From positions 1 through 14,577 of the forward strand of contig JAOXYB010031532.1 in the NCBI GenBank assembly GCA_028565635.1: 14,577 nt of DNA, in the 5' to 3' direction. Positions 1 to 10,378 of the stretch are shown here, in pieces; positions within the stretch are counted from its first letter, which is position 1, and every line of letters begins with the position of its first letter. The translations under genes and the position numbers were made by a program. The DNA is from Phoronis ovalis (Eukaryota; Phoronida; Phoronidae). Under the pieces are notes generated by a model, which was given only the letters and a program-made list of their open reading frames with translations, searched no databases and was not told the origin of the DNA.

Positions 1-113
1 AGGCTTGAGATGCTGACCACTGATTTGCTATCCCTTTTGTCAAGCGACCCCTAGCCGTGAAACTATATCATAGCCTTTTGTGGTTTGTGTGTGTGCGTGT
101 GTGTAGTTGGTGT

Positions 114-423
114 GTATTAATAGCCTGTGATGTGCCTACAATGGGAAAATATAGACATTTGAGTAGGGTTAGGTCACTTTTTGGTGTGTGTACGTGTGAT
201 GTAGGATTGGTGTGTGCACGTGTGTGCGGTATGTGTGTGTGCAATGGGAAAATGTTAAAAACTGAATAGGATTAGGTCACGTTTTGGCCTGTTTTATGCA
301 GCTAGCTCATTGGTCAAACAAACGTGATTTATGGTGTGTTGAGTGTGTGTGTATGTGTGTGTGTGATGTGAGTGGAGCGGTATGGTGTGTGTGTGGTGTG
401 GTGTATGTGTTTGGTGTGGGTGT

Positions 424-462
<39 letters not shown>

Positions 463-790
463 TGTGAGTTTGATGTGGTATGGTGTTTGTGTGGTGTGGT
501 GTACGTGTTTGGTGTGGGTGTTGTGTGTGTGTGTGTGTATTAATAGCCTGTAATGTGCCTAAATAGAAACATTTGAGTAGGATTATGTCACTTTTTCGCC
601 TGTTATGCAGCTAGCTCATTGGTCAAACAAACATGATTCATGGTGTGTGTGTATGTATGTGTGTGTGTGTGTGTTTGTATTAATAGCTTGTGATGTGCCT
701 ACAAATGTAGAAATTTGAGTAGGATTATATCACTTTTTTGGCCTTTTTAAGCTACCTCATTGCTTAAACAGACCTTTAAACATGTGGTAG
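114..790 (+). repeat. Composite GT-rich array with four diverged copies of a ~100-bp unit
   Basis: Copies begin with GTATTAATAGCCTGTGATGT or a close variant at 114, 537 and 677; a copy lacking that start begins near 241. The shared order is GTATTAATAGCCTG, then ATTTGAGTAGGATTA, GTCACTTTTTGGCCTGTT, ATGCAGCTAGCTCATTGG and TCAAACAAAC, after which a GT tract follows. The copy at 114 leaves this order after GTCACTTTTTGG and passes straight into GT repeats. The GT-tract segments are partly duplicated as well: GATGTGAGT at 365 recurs at 461, followed in both cases by TATGGTGT and GGTGTGGGTGTTG. The copies differ by point changes and indels, so this is an old array, not a fresh expansion. Long reading frames here (about 57-269 and 284-553) are Cys/Val-rich products of GT repeats and are not genes. 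Confidence 0.85.
428..460 (+). repeat. (TG)16 microsatellite
   Basis: An uninterrupted alternating TG run, the longest in the window. Shorter, interrupted GT runs lie near 86-105, 522-538 and 641-674. Alternating purine-pyrimidine tracts of this kind are known to be length-variable and able to adopt Z-DNA; nothing here shows that it does. Confidence 0.95.
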
Positions 791-913
791 TGACTGAGTT
801 CTCTTTCAGGCAAAACATGGATAGTTGATAACTGTTCAATTGCAAACTGACTTGGCAATATAATATGTTATATCTTATTATTTGAAAAATGTAATTTACA
901 CAATTCTGCTGCG

Positions 914-987
914 ACAATATGCCTATTGTATTCTATAAACCGTACCTTTAACAATATGCCTATTGTATTCTATAAACTGTACCTTTC
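914..987 (+). repeat. 37-bp perfect-register tandem duplication
   Basis: Two adjacent 37-bp units (914-950 and 951-987) both begin ACAATATGCCTATTGTATTC. They differ at 941 versus 978 (C/T) and at the last base. The high identity against an otherwise diverged background indicates a recent local duplication. No coding or RNA function is visible. Confidence 0.95.
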
Positions 988-1319
988 TCTATCTTCAGAT
1001 CTGCTTCAAGTAACAAGTGTCTTTAATTTTTAATGCTTTGATAATAAATTCAACACAAGAGGTCACCACAGTAGAAATGTAAGAGGATATGTATATATGG
1101 AATGTTTTTATAATCCTACATTTGATACCTCACATGGTTGTGGCATTAACAAGAGACACTTTTTTAGTTACAGACAATATTTGGCTGTGGTTATAGTCAC
1201 TTATTTTAACTTAAACAAGACTTCTTATCTGCATATAGCTCCAAACATTCAAAACATAATAGGGAGTTAGTTACTCAGTTTTGTTTCTGAAAATCATAAC
1301 TGTTTCTTATTAATAGACA

Positions 1320-2145
1320 AGGAAAATGAAATTGCCCAATTTGCTCATATGCTAAATTAAATTATAAATAAAAAGAAGAAAAAAAAATAAATTCCTTTTC
1401 TAAAACCAGGCGAATATAACATATAGTTACTGGTCACAGTGGTACAGCATTATAGATACTCCCAGTCTATTCTCAGCACATTATGTTGATTAATATGGAT
1501 ATATGCTTGTAGAGTCTTCGAATCAACATTTCTTAACGATTAATTCAAATAGAATTAAGAAAGATATAGCTATCATTTTATAATTATAAGCGGAATTTGC
1601 TTGATTTGCATTAATTATGTATTCCCGTAATAACATTAGTTTAATAAAACATATTTTTGAAATCCAAAATTATAGAATGGACCCTAACACTTTTTTCAAA
1701 ATTTGTGACCATACAAACTAGCTACATTTTGGTTTACATGTGCATACCATAATATGAATACCCGTTTAAATAAATATAGGCAAATATGTTGATCTTTTGT
1801 TATGATTTAAATGCAAACAGATAACAGACAATAACGATCCCATTGTATACACTATGCTTCCAGGTATGAATCATAAGCTATTGTTATCCTGGTATTTTCG
1901 ATATTTTTAGTAATTAATATAGCAAACATGTTACTCAAACCTTTGTGAAAGAAGGAAACTAAATAAAAAAAATTGATCATACTGTAAAACTCATGAGGCT
2001 GTGATCATTTGCAAGCTTAGACACAAACCCTACAAAAAAACATTCTGAAACATACGAGATCTTTTGATGCACAATATGAGATAAAGTATCACAATGGACA
2101 AGCCTTCAAGCAATATGTGTTTTGCCAAAGGAAACACGTTTTCTT
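1320..2145 (+). repeat. Left copy of a diverged ~0.8-kb repeat (copy L)
   Basis: By eye this aligns with sequences at 7855-8400, 8413-8975 and 9236-9540. Shared anchors include AACATTTCTTAACGAT (1526), TTTATAATTATA (1577), a GGAATTTGCTTG-like block (1592), CAAAATTATAG (1664), TTTAAATAAA.TAGG (1767), GATCTTTTGTTATGA (1792), ATGCTTCCAG..ATGAATC (1854) and GAAACATACGAGATCTT (2047). It contains no long reading frame and no recognisable protein. The family is unnamed by me; it could be a non-autonomous element or an old segmental duplication. Exact ends are uncertain by tens of bases. Confidence 0.7.
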
Positions 2146-2149
2146 TGTA

Positions 2150-4185
2150 AAAGCAATGACCTGAAACGTTTCTGACTAAAACTGGTTGACACATGCACAT
2201 TAAATTTTTAAAATGACTGTACTAGGATGATCCATTTAGGTTGTACTGTTTATACTGAGATCTTTATTTGGTCATGTCTGAAAACCATGAAAATAAATAA
2301 GTTTTGTAAGCTTAGAACCATGACGTCGAATTACGTATGTCGGAGAAATTTGATATACAGGTCCCAAAATAATCCTATCATAATGGTGTGCAAGTGTGCA
2401 ATTATGTACCAATATTCATACCTTTTTCACATAAAATATACAAGGATGTGCAAACAAATTTCAGTTTATAATTTTTGCTGTATTTTTTCAACACAAAGGC
2501 AGCTAAAAATTGATCATTTTATTATTTAAAAGGGAAATAATTGTGGTCGCGGAGATCCAGTTTTGAGCCTAAATTTCATATACGTGTAGTATTTTACTGT
2601 AACGAAAATGTAGATTGTTTATTTCCAGCAGTCCTACCATGTATTATATTGATACCCTCAAAAAATATATTGTCACAAATAACATTGTGTGTTCTTCTTT
2701 GAGAATAGATAATGTATAAAAATAATAGATAGGTCCGTGCATATATATGTTACAAATTCGAATCTAGCATTCTTGTCAAGAATTGATACCTATCAAATAA
2801 ACCAGGAACTCGGTGCCGTACCAGGATTAATTTTGGAATTATTATTTATAAGAGACATTAAGCCCACATCTCATGTTGTGTTGCATGGCTGTGCGTGTAG
2901 TGATCGAATAGCGTTTTTACATTATACAGGATCGAATTTGGTAACAAATATGAATATATAGGCTGAACTAGTTATCAAATGATACGAAAGAGTTTTGTAC
3001 AACTTAAGTTTTTTTTTAATGTAAGTACCTTCTTGAGAAAAGTATTCTATATACTCGCCAATTATACAGCAGAAAAGAAAAAAGCTTATATCTCCGCTTT
3101 CAATCCTGATTGTCGTGATTATAAATTAAATAGGAAAAGCAAAATATGTAAAGGAAGCCATCACTCAAAAAGCAACTGCAAATGCAAAATAGGCAGCACA
3201 AAAAATAGAAAAAAAAGATAATAAATACCTCATTTTACTACAAAAAAAAATGCAAATGTCTATCCTTCATCTTTGCATTTGAAAATAATAAATTGATAAC
3301 ATCTTGTATTTTTCAATTTTCCCCTTTATCACTAACATCTTCATTTGTTTAAAAGAGAAATTAATCAAATTTACTTAGATTATTTAAACTAAGACGAAAG
3401 TACGGTTTTTGATACTTGTGAATTGATCTGTCATGATTTGCATTTACCTGGTACTTATATGCGTAACACGGTTCTAGGAAACCTACAATTTAATATCTCT
3501 TGCTTACATAATGTCAAATAACTCAATGAATTTTTGACCAAATAATATGAACTTTTCAGAAAATGATTCAGACTGAATATTATTAAAAACCTTTTCCAAA
3601 ATATTGCAAATGTTAGTCCCATTGGTCGTCAGCGACATCCCTATAGTATTATAGCGTCACCATAGCACTGTTCAGACCCATTTTAAAAGTTAGGACAAAC
3701 CTGTAATGCATCGAACTTCTCAAGTTATATACAATGTTTCGAAATCTTTCATGCAGGCAAACAAGGCAGATAAGGTATTATAGAAGAGTTAGTTTACGTA
3801 ATATTTAGAAATAAAGCAAAAGCTACATTAAAATGATTAGGATATTTTAACCGGAACAAAATAAAAATAATTAATCACTCTGTTGTTACGGTCGGACGGG
3901 AGAAATATAATACTTTTTCTATACATAATCTCAGATAACTCCAAAACGAGGAGTACTCTGATAACAACAGACGAAAACAGTAAGCAAGTGTATTACCTTT
4001 TAAATGCATAGAGCACTGATGTCAAATCATTTCTCTTTTTTATTTCGAAAAATTGTACCAGTTAAATAAATTCCATGATATGTGTGTAGGTGTAGTAGCC
4101 AGTATAATAATTTTCAGTTCTAATATATGATGCAGAAGTAGCCCGTAACAAACTTGTTTTAAAAATCGTTCTAAAATAGTTATGT
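2150..4185. other. AT-rich gene-free stretch
   Basis: I see no supported gene, RNA gene or transposon here. Reading frames at 2227-2529, 2737-2961 and 2979-3221 begin in AT-rich DNA, are Lys/Asn/Ile/Tyr-rich, match no family I know and lack convincing splice or polyadenylation context. They are best explained as chance. Confidence 0.6.
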
Positions 4186-4188
4186 TGG

Positions 4189-4395
4189 CTTAATATTTAT
4201 AAATGCTTAATTTTTTCAAGTTTTGAATATTTATAAAAACTATCGAAATAATTAATATTTAACATTCACATTCTTACTTCTTGGAACCATCCTTAATATT
4301 TACAAATATTTAATTAAAAAGTAAAGTCCTTAATACTTGTAAAATCTTATTAGAAATAATCTTAAAGTATAAATACTTTAAACTTAATATAAAAC
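4189..4395 (+). repeat. Degenerate periodic TTAATATTTA motif cluster
   Basis: TTAATATTTATAAA-like words start near 4190, 4225, 4252, 4293, 4330 and 4384, roughly every 27-54 bases, in extremely AT-rich DNA. This may be the worn remnant of a short tandem array, or simply composition. No gene is visible. Confidence 0.35.
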
Positions 4396-4399
4396 ATCC

Positions 4400-5640
4400 T
4401 GTATTATCATACATATTGATTTATTGAATATCTCCATTAAACTAATACTAATTAATTAGGGCAAATATTATTAATATGCCTTATAACTAACTAAAATAAC
4501 GAACCTTCAAATTCCCAGGAAAAACTTATCTTGCTTCTAGAATATGTCTGTTCACTGATGTTCAAGCTGTGATGCGGCAGGGTATACACTGTTTATTATC
4601 CAGTAATATAATGGTACTATGACCACGTGATTTATTTCAACTGCGGCATCATGTAACCAATAACAGGAAATCTGCATTTCCCGCCAGTTCTACCATTGCG
4701 CTATGTAATAGATTCTTTTATACATTTTTCTCATATTGGTTGAAAAAAATACATTGTTTCTCCGTTTGTGATCACTAAACAGAATGTGTTGCAAAGTGTT
4801 AGGCTCTTTACTATTGAGGTACATAGGAAAAACAATTGTATTGTAATTATAATGCATTCTATTTTTTTTTTTAATAATGTGTGTTAACAGTTTTCAAGAT
4901 AGATAAACAAGTTTGCGCTATTAAATTGCTATCAAAAAAGTATCTTTTTTGCTGAATCTAGATTTTTAGTATGTCATCATAAGAAAACTCTAAATCCCGT
5001 CTTTTCAACTTCACTCTGAAATTAGCAAACATATTTCAATGAAAATGGAATGATAAAAATGTTACTATACTGCATGAGAAAGTCAACAGTTAGTAATATA
5101 TATATAGTTATGTTTACCTGGGCAGATCTATTTGCAGCTAGATTATGTTTCCATCAATCAACGAAATCGCATAGTCTCTATATTATTATGAAAAACACGT
5201 CATTTGACGGTACTTTGATGTAAATATTAAAGCGTACAATAGCCCATGTGGTATCGCAGCAGAAAATATTTTAACAACTAAAAAGCTGGTATATTTTAGG
5301 TCTTGACAAAATAAACATAATTCTTTATAAAATCAATGACTAAGCTCAATCACCTGAAATTCATTTCATGATATTCGGTAATGTACAGTGATGAGCTAAC
5401 GTTCAACTAAAGTAGCCGTTCAGTTTGTCCATATGATCCGGGAAGAGAGTATTACTTTAAATGATTTTAAATTATTACTTACTACAATTCAAGTGATTAC
5501 TTAATTGAAAAAAAGTTATAGTCCGGGAAACATTAGGTACCCACAAGCGGCATACACACCTATAAACAACGGGCCCAGGAACCGATTAAGAAGCAGTTAT
5601 AAGATTCTGTATCATAGAGGTAGATACTTCTCGCTTATAG
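4400..5640. other. AT-rich gene-free stretch
   Basis: No supported gene was found. A short imperfect inverted repeat pairs TGATGCGGCAG (4570-4580) with CTGCGGCATCA (4641-4651), 10 of 11 bases, with 60 bases between. That is too short to define an element. No tRNA- or rRNA-like sequence is visible. Confidence 0.6.
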
Positions 5641-5904
5641 ATGAACCTTGACTATGAAGTTTCGGGTTTTTTCTCATATTGTTTAACAGCACCTTGGCTC
5701 AATAAAAAAAAAAGAAATGAGAAAATAACAACATATTGTATTCGTGAATTACCTTACTATCACGCTCCGATGATTCAAGACATAGGTAAACATTTATTGG
5801 ACGCTTATGTTTCTCCGACTATAAATGTCTTCAAAAGTCAGGCACTAACTCATCAGCACATGGCTCAGGGATCAACAAATGCCAGTGAGACGTGTAGCGC
5901 TTAA
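5641..5904 (+). CDS. Weak candidate exon, 87 codons, unrecognised
   Basis: An open frame runs from ATG at 5641 to TAA at 5902-5904 and encodes 87 residues. The ATG follows directly on CTTCTCGCTTATAG, which resembles a 3' splice site and also places an in-frame stop just upstream. The protein has mixed composition (central segment around ELPYYHAPMIQDIGKHLL, then Thr/Ser/His-rich) and is less AT-driven than its neighbours. I recognise no family, no signal peptide and no membrane segment, and no AATAAA follows closely. It could be a terminal exon, a retroelement remnant or chance; chance is the most likely. Confidence 0.2.
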   Translation: MNLDYEVSGFFSYCLTAPWLNKKKRNEKITTYCIRELPYYHAPMIQDIGKHLLDAYVSPTINVFKSQALTHQHMAQGSTNASETCSA

Positions 5905-6192
5905 AATTAGTACAGCTAGTATAAAAGATCAGACTACACAGTCGTATACATGATGCATACTATGAATAGCAATTAGGTGGTTTTATTTTGTAGTCGATCG
6001 ATATGTGTTTATACTGGTAATTGCATAGCTCACCGACGTAGTAACGTTGCCTGAATAGTGCATTATGTATAGAAAGTTAACTCATTCACCAAACAGTAAC
6101 ATACAGGTGAAAGAAGTATTTTACCGTCGCTTTCAATACTACTGTATATTTTCACTACTATTGCATACTTCAGAGGTCTTTCAGCAACTTTG

Positions 6193-6229
6193 CTGTTACC
6201 ACGGCACATGACGTCACGGGTGGCAACAG
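6193..6229. promoter_or_regulatory. Imperfect palindrome centred on a perfect CRE (TGACGTCA)
   Basis: CTGTTACCAC (6193-6202) is the inverted partner of GTGGCAACAG (6220-6229), matching 9 of 10 bases. Between the arms lies TGACGTCA at 6209-6216, the full CREB/ATF palindrome. Whether it acts as a regulatory site is unknown, because no gene start is identified nearby. Minus-strand frame 6063-6266 spans it but looks like chance. Confidence 0.35.
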
Positions 6230-6980
6230 GAAACAATAAGTTACTGTGAAACCATTGACATAGCATACATTTTATGCTGTTTATACTGTTTATTTTGTAG
6301 TCATTTTGTTTAAATTACATGAAAACTATAACAGTTAATATATCTTGGAATATACAAGTTATCTGGGAAAATTTAAATAACTGAGCCTGAGGACACGTGG
6401 CTATATACTCAATGTATGACATACGAACTTTGCAAATGCTGATAACCTATAAATCCTTAATTGGAGGCATACAAATATTGTGTGTGCTGTTGAAATTCTA
6501 AAGTAAGAAGATGGCTGTTAAGACATTTCTATAACCTGTAAGGTTATATTCTCGGGTTACATACATAAATGTAATGTAGTAAATAGAACCATACAGACTT
6601 TGCACGAAATCAAAAGTTGTAATGTCTAAAGTTTTATATTAAAATATACAAAAACTAAGAACTTATCTATGATATTTACTTGCGGTAAACTGAGTTTCTG
6701 TAACCAAGTGAGACTACAAAGTAAAAAATCATTACACAATCATGCACTTTCTTGGAGTCATGTTAACTTTTAAAAAACGTTAATTCTTAATTATTTAGAC
6801 ATTGTCAAAGAAGAAACTACAGTCCAGAATTTATGTACAACATCACCTTATAAACTTTAACACATATTAGTAGGCAAACCGTAATGCAAAATAGAGTACT
6901 ATACTTTCATAGAACTTATGATTCTCAAAAAATACGCATACTATTACTAGTTTCAAGTGCAATGTTTTTCTTTATACGTA

Positions 6981-7018
6981 GGCCTGTTTTATGCAGCTGA
7001 TTGGTCAAACAAACATAA
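6981..7018 (+). repeat. Isolated copy of the GT-array motif
   Basis: GGCCTGTTTTATGCAGCT is identical to 286-303 and ATTGGTCAAACAAAC is identical to 309-323. The copies differ by one small indel between these blocks (AGCTC versus G). No GT tract flanks this copy. The indel creates CTGATTGGTCA, which fits the NF-Y (Y-box) consensus; that role is inference only. Confidence 0.85.
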
Positions 7019-7019
7019 C

Positions 7020-7855
7020 TTTACAATTAATACACGATTTGCTTTGTCACTGATATTATTATTTCAGTTAAAGAAGTAACTGAATAAATTAAGACAGATT
7101 TGGATCTGGAGGAAGATCTGACTATTTATCTAATGAAGTATGCATTCAGAAAAGGAACTCTTTGAAACTTCAATATTTTATTGTTTTTTGTTACTAATCC
7201 ACGTGCATAGCTTAAACTCGAGAAGGAAATTACCCGATTTGCATTTGAGGTATTCTAAATAAATTTTAGATATAATAATAACTCTAAATACCAGGAATGT
7301 GAGCAAATTATGAATGACAGCTTCTTAATTAGTAACTGACATGACCATAAATGAAAATTTAATAATTTTTAAAATGAATAAAAACAGGAAAATATTTGTG
7401 TCTGAAAATCAGGAGATAGATTACCAATCACAACGTTTTCTATGGAGGGGTCGTATAAGTGGTATAAGTAGTTATACGAAATGGCTACTTGAGGTTTCAT
7501 CCAATTCCAAAACATCAATCGTTGCAAGCATTATCCGCTAGTAATCCGGCGTTGTTTGGTATGGTTATTATGACGAAAAGTTAAAGCACTGCATAATCAC
7601 TCTAAATGTTTATACAATTAGCACTTTTTGCACAATTTTGACTTATTTTTATTAATTCCAGAGGCAATGGGTTTTGGGATAATTAAATTGTCACTTTAAA
7701 CAGCCGTATAAGGGATGTTACTCCACATATGTCTTTCTAAGGGTCGCCATTTTGGGCAGAATTTTGCATAGGTAACGTTTGAATCTAAATAAAAGACGTT
7801 ATTTTGAAGAGAGATAACAGACTAGAAAAGGACGACTAAATTTAACCTAAATAAC
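7020..7855 (+). repeat. Probable diverged extension of the left duplicated block
   Basis: Several short anchors occur in the same order as in the left block: TGACTGAGTTCTCTTTCAG (790) with CACTGATATTATTATTTCAG (7049); TAACTG..AATT..GACTTGG (828) with TAACTG..AAATT..GATTTGG (7077); GAAATTGCCCAATTTGC (1328) with GGAAATTACCCGATTTGC (7225). About 7330-7850 has no clear partner and may be an insertion. The frame at 7341-7541 falls here and looks like chance. Confidence 0.45.
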
Positions 7856-8400
7856 CCCGCTAAACTGTTGTTCAGCAACATAGATTTACCCAGCCTATTT
7901 TTTGTGGATGTGGATGTGTGATAATACAATCTTTCAATTAACCGATTCAGAGATATTAAGAAAGGAAACTATCATTTTATAATTATAAAGGGAACTGCTT
8001 GGTTTGCTGTAATAAGTAAAATAATTTAAAATACTTTTGAGATCCCAAATTATAGCGTATCCTAGAAACTTTTTTTTAATTTGTGGCTATACAAACACTA
8101 TCACGATCTGAATACCTGTTTAAATAAGTGTAGGAAAATATATATTTGATCTTTTGTTATGAGCTGATTCCAATCAGATACGTGGCATTAACCATTCCAT
8201 TGTAAATACAATGCTTCTAGATATGAATCAAAAGGTTTTATAATGTTGGTATGTTGGTATTTTCCACATGTTTAAAACTTATAATAGCTATCGTGTTACG
8301 CAAAGATTTATGAAGAAACGATAGTTAAAAATAAATTATCATAATTTCATTCCCGTGGGAAAAGGTGTCTTTCCTCACAGAGAAATGCAAGGGGGGTTCT
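7855..8400 (+). repeat. Repeat copy R1
   Basis: Diverged copy of the unit seen in 1440-2000. Anchors are ATAGATTTACCCAGCCTATT (7881), ATTAAGAAAG (7955), TTTATAATTATA (7976), CAAATTATAG (8046), GATCTTTTGTTATGA (8149), ATGCTTCTAGATATGAATC (8211) and TTTCATTCCCG (8346). It lies directly upstream of copy R2 with a 544-bp offset between their TTTATAATTATA anchors, so the two form a near-tandem pair. Non-coding. Confidence 0.75.
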
Positions 8401-8412
8401 TAACATTTAAAT

Positions 8413-8975
8413 GGTGAATTCTTTGCACATCATGTTAGTTAGTACGGAGGTATGATAATAAAATGTTCCAAGCAACATTTCTTAACGATGCTAAAATAAT
8501 TAAGAAAGAAAAATATCAATTTATAATTATACAGGGAATTTGCTTGTATTGCATAAATTATAAATTGCTGTAATAACATTAATTTAATTAAATATATTGT
8601 TCAGATCCTAAATTATAGCATGTGCCGTAACAATAAGATTTTTTTAACTTTGTGACTGTACAAACTAACTGACCACTAAATATTGGTTAACAGGTGCATG
8701 TCTGTATTTTAGTACCTATTTAAATAAAGGTAGGACAATGTGTTTAAACGTATGTTACTTTTACACCGATAATAGACGTTAACCGCCTCACTGCATGCAT
8801 TATGCTTCCAGAAATGAATCCTGAACTATATTATTATCGTGGTATGTTCGACTTCTTTCATTAATTCTTATAAGATAGCAAGCATTTATGAAGGAAGACA
8901 ATTAAATATAATATTATAATTTCATTCCTGCACGTAACATTGTTTTCCTGAGGCAAATGAAAAGGCGAATTGTGA
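8413..8975 (+). repeat. Repeat copy R2
   Basis: The best match to left copy L. Shared sequence includes CAACATTTCTTAACGAT (8473; L 1524), TGTAATAACATTA (8569; similar at L 1627), AAATTATAG, TTTAAATAAA.GTAGG (8719), ATGCTTCCAG.AATGAATC (8803) and TTTCATTCCTG (8930). Its leading part GCACATCATGTTAGTTAGTA (8426) matches L at 1476 (GCACATTATGTTGATTAATA). No reading frame is conserved between copies, so the repeat is probably non-coding. Confidence 0.75.
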
Positions 8976-9235
8976 ATTTGGCCATTGTGAAAGTCCTACA
9001 ACATTAATATTGTGAAGGAAATTATGCATTAAAATATGCATATACTACAGTTACGTTCAAAAGAAGAACCAAGTAAGAATTCGACTACTAAAGCCATATC
9101 AGTTAATACATTGTATAAGTATTAAGATGACATATTTCAAGTATGTTTCCTTACATCAGTGTTAAATTTAATGGAAGCATTCTAGCATAGATATTACTGT
9201 AAATACTGTTTTTAATTCTGTCGCCATAGCTCAAT

Positions 9236-9540
9236 AAAATCATTTGCAAACATAGACATTAATCGTAAAAACTATATCTGAAACAAACGAGATCTTATGA
9301 TGCATAGTATGCATTCAATATGAGATAAAAGTCCTACAATATATATCGACCAGTATTTTCGTTAGCAATTAAGGATCCGGGGCAAAGGAAACAGACAAAT
9401 TGTGGTAACCTAAATTAATTTTATGATAGAACAATAACACACAAAATAAATTAAATACACAAAATATAACGCACTGCAAAGTGGTATACACTATTTCCAG
9501 TCACTTCTGAACTCATAAATTACGAAGCTAGTGATCATCG
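9236..9540 (+). repeat. Partial repeat copy R3
   Basis: CATTTGCAA.C.TAGACA followed by CTGAAACAAACGAGATCTTA (9278), GATGCA and ATATGAGATAAA parallels L at 2006-2095. A segment at 9478-9520 (AAGTGGTATAC, CCAGTC, TTCTGAACTCAT) resembles the start of the unit at 1437-1485. The order implies a further unit beginning here, consistent with a broken tandem array. Boundaries are uncertain. Confidence 0.55.
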
Positions 9541-10334
9541 TATCAAATAGTATCTAAATAACTAAAACTATAATTATGTTATTGAAAACGACATTGACCG
9601 GTGAGCATTACCACTTTTTATCATTGAAATCATTAAAAGTGTTAACAGTACCTTCTGTAGAACTTGATCCTAATTGTTCACAAACAATGACTCCGCAGAA
9701 ACTGGATGTCGGTGCTAATAATGCACCTTGTAATCACGTATGTTATATATAATTGTTGTTTGTACTTCCGTAACACGAGAGCGAAAAAGTCGTTCTGATC
9801 TCAACCGGCAGAGCGAAATCTTTAAAAAAAATCACTGCACATATAAATGGTCCCCGTGGGTTGCTAATAGAGCAATGTGGGTAAATAGCACGACATTAGT
9901 CAATATGAGCTCTGAAATGACGGTTCTTTCTAATATTTGTTGACGACTAAGCACCAGGGTGGATCTGCAATATAGGATTCTTGCGCTCAGACTACTTCAG
10001 CGTTTCTCCCTAGGTGTCGCGGACATGTTTGTAAACAATAGGGTATATCTTTTTAATTAATCGGTCATGCTGGTGTAAATTGAAAGCATTTTTAATTTAG
10101 AGAAGATGAGGATAAACAATCTTAGGTTCTACAAAAGATTTGTAGATTAAGGGATAGTTTTGTTTTATCTCGAAGTTCCACGATTCTTCATTAGCGTAGC
10201 ACTACTCATTAAGCTGGAGCTGTGCTGGCCTAGGGTAGTTCCTAAAAAATAAATTAGCGGGTGTAGAGGAGTGTCTCGCAGGACAGAAATCCATTGGATT
10301 ATAGTTAAAATATATAGGGTGTTTTTGAACAAGA
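9541..10334. other. Gene-free stretch, rather more GC-rich than the surroundings
   Basis: No supported gene. Frame 9740-9943 (+) and an unlisted ~54-codon minus frame across the same bases look about equally plausible and share no features with known families, so neither is called. No RNA gene seen. Confidence 0.5.
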
Positions 10335-10378
10335 ATGATAGCTGTTTCTTGTGAAATTAACGAAAATCTCTGGGCGCA

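Noticed and set aside
57-553. Two Cys/Val-rich reading frames in the GT-rich array
   Set aside because: They are translations of GT repeats; the composition is fully explained by TGT/GTG codons.
2746-2766. ATTCGAATC as a possible tRNA or SINE internal promoter B box
   Set aside because: No matching A box upstream and no cloverleaf can be drawn.
2227-3221. Three reading frames of 74-100 codons (2227-2529, 2737-2961, 2979-3221)
   Set aside because: AT-driven composition, no family resemblance, no splice or polyadenylation context, and nothing comparable on neighbouring DNA.
4570-4651. Inverted repeat TGATGCGGCAG / CTGCGGCATCA as possible transposon ends
   Set aside because: Only 11 bases with a mismatch and 60 bases inside; no target-site duplication and no second copy.
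6063-6266. 67-codon minus-strand frame across the CRE palindrome
   Set aside because: No homology recognised, and the codon pattern is not coding-like.
1600-7240. Octamer words ATTTGCAT at about 1602, 3436 and 7232
   Set aside because: AT-rich 8-mers are expected by chance here, and I see no other support for regulatory use.
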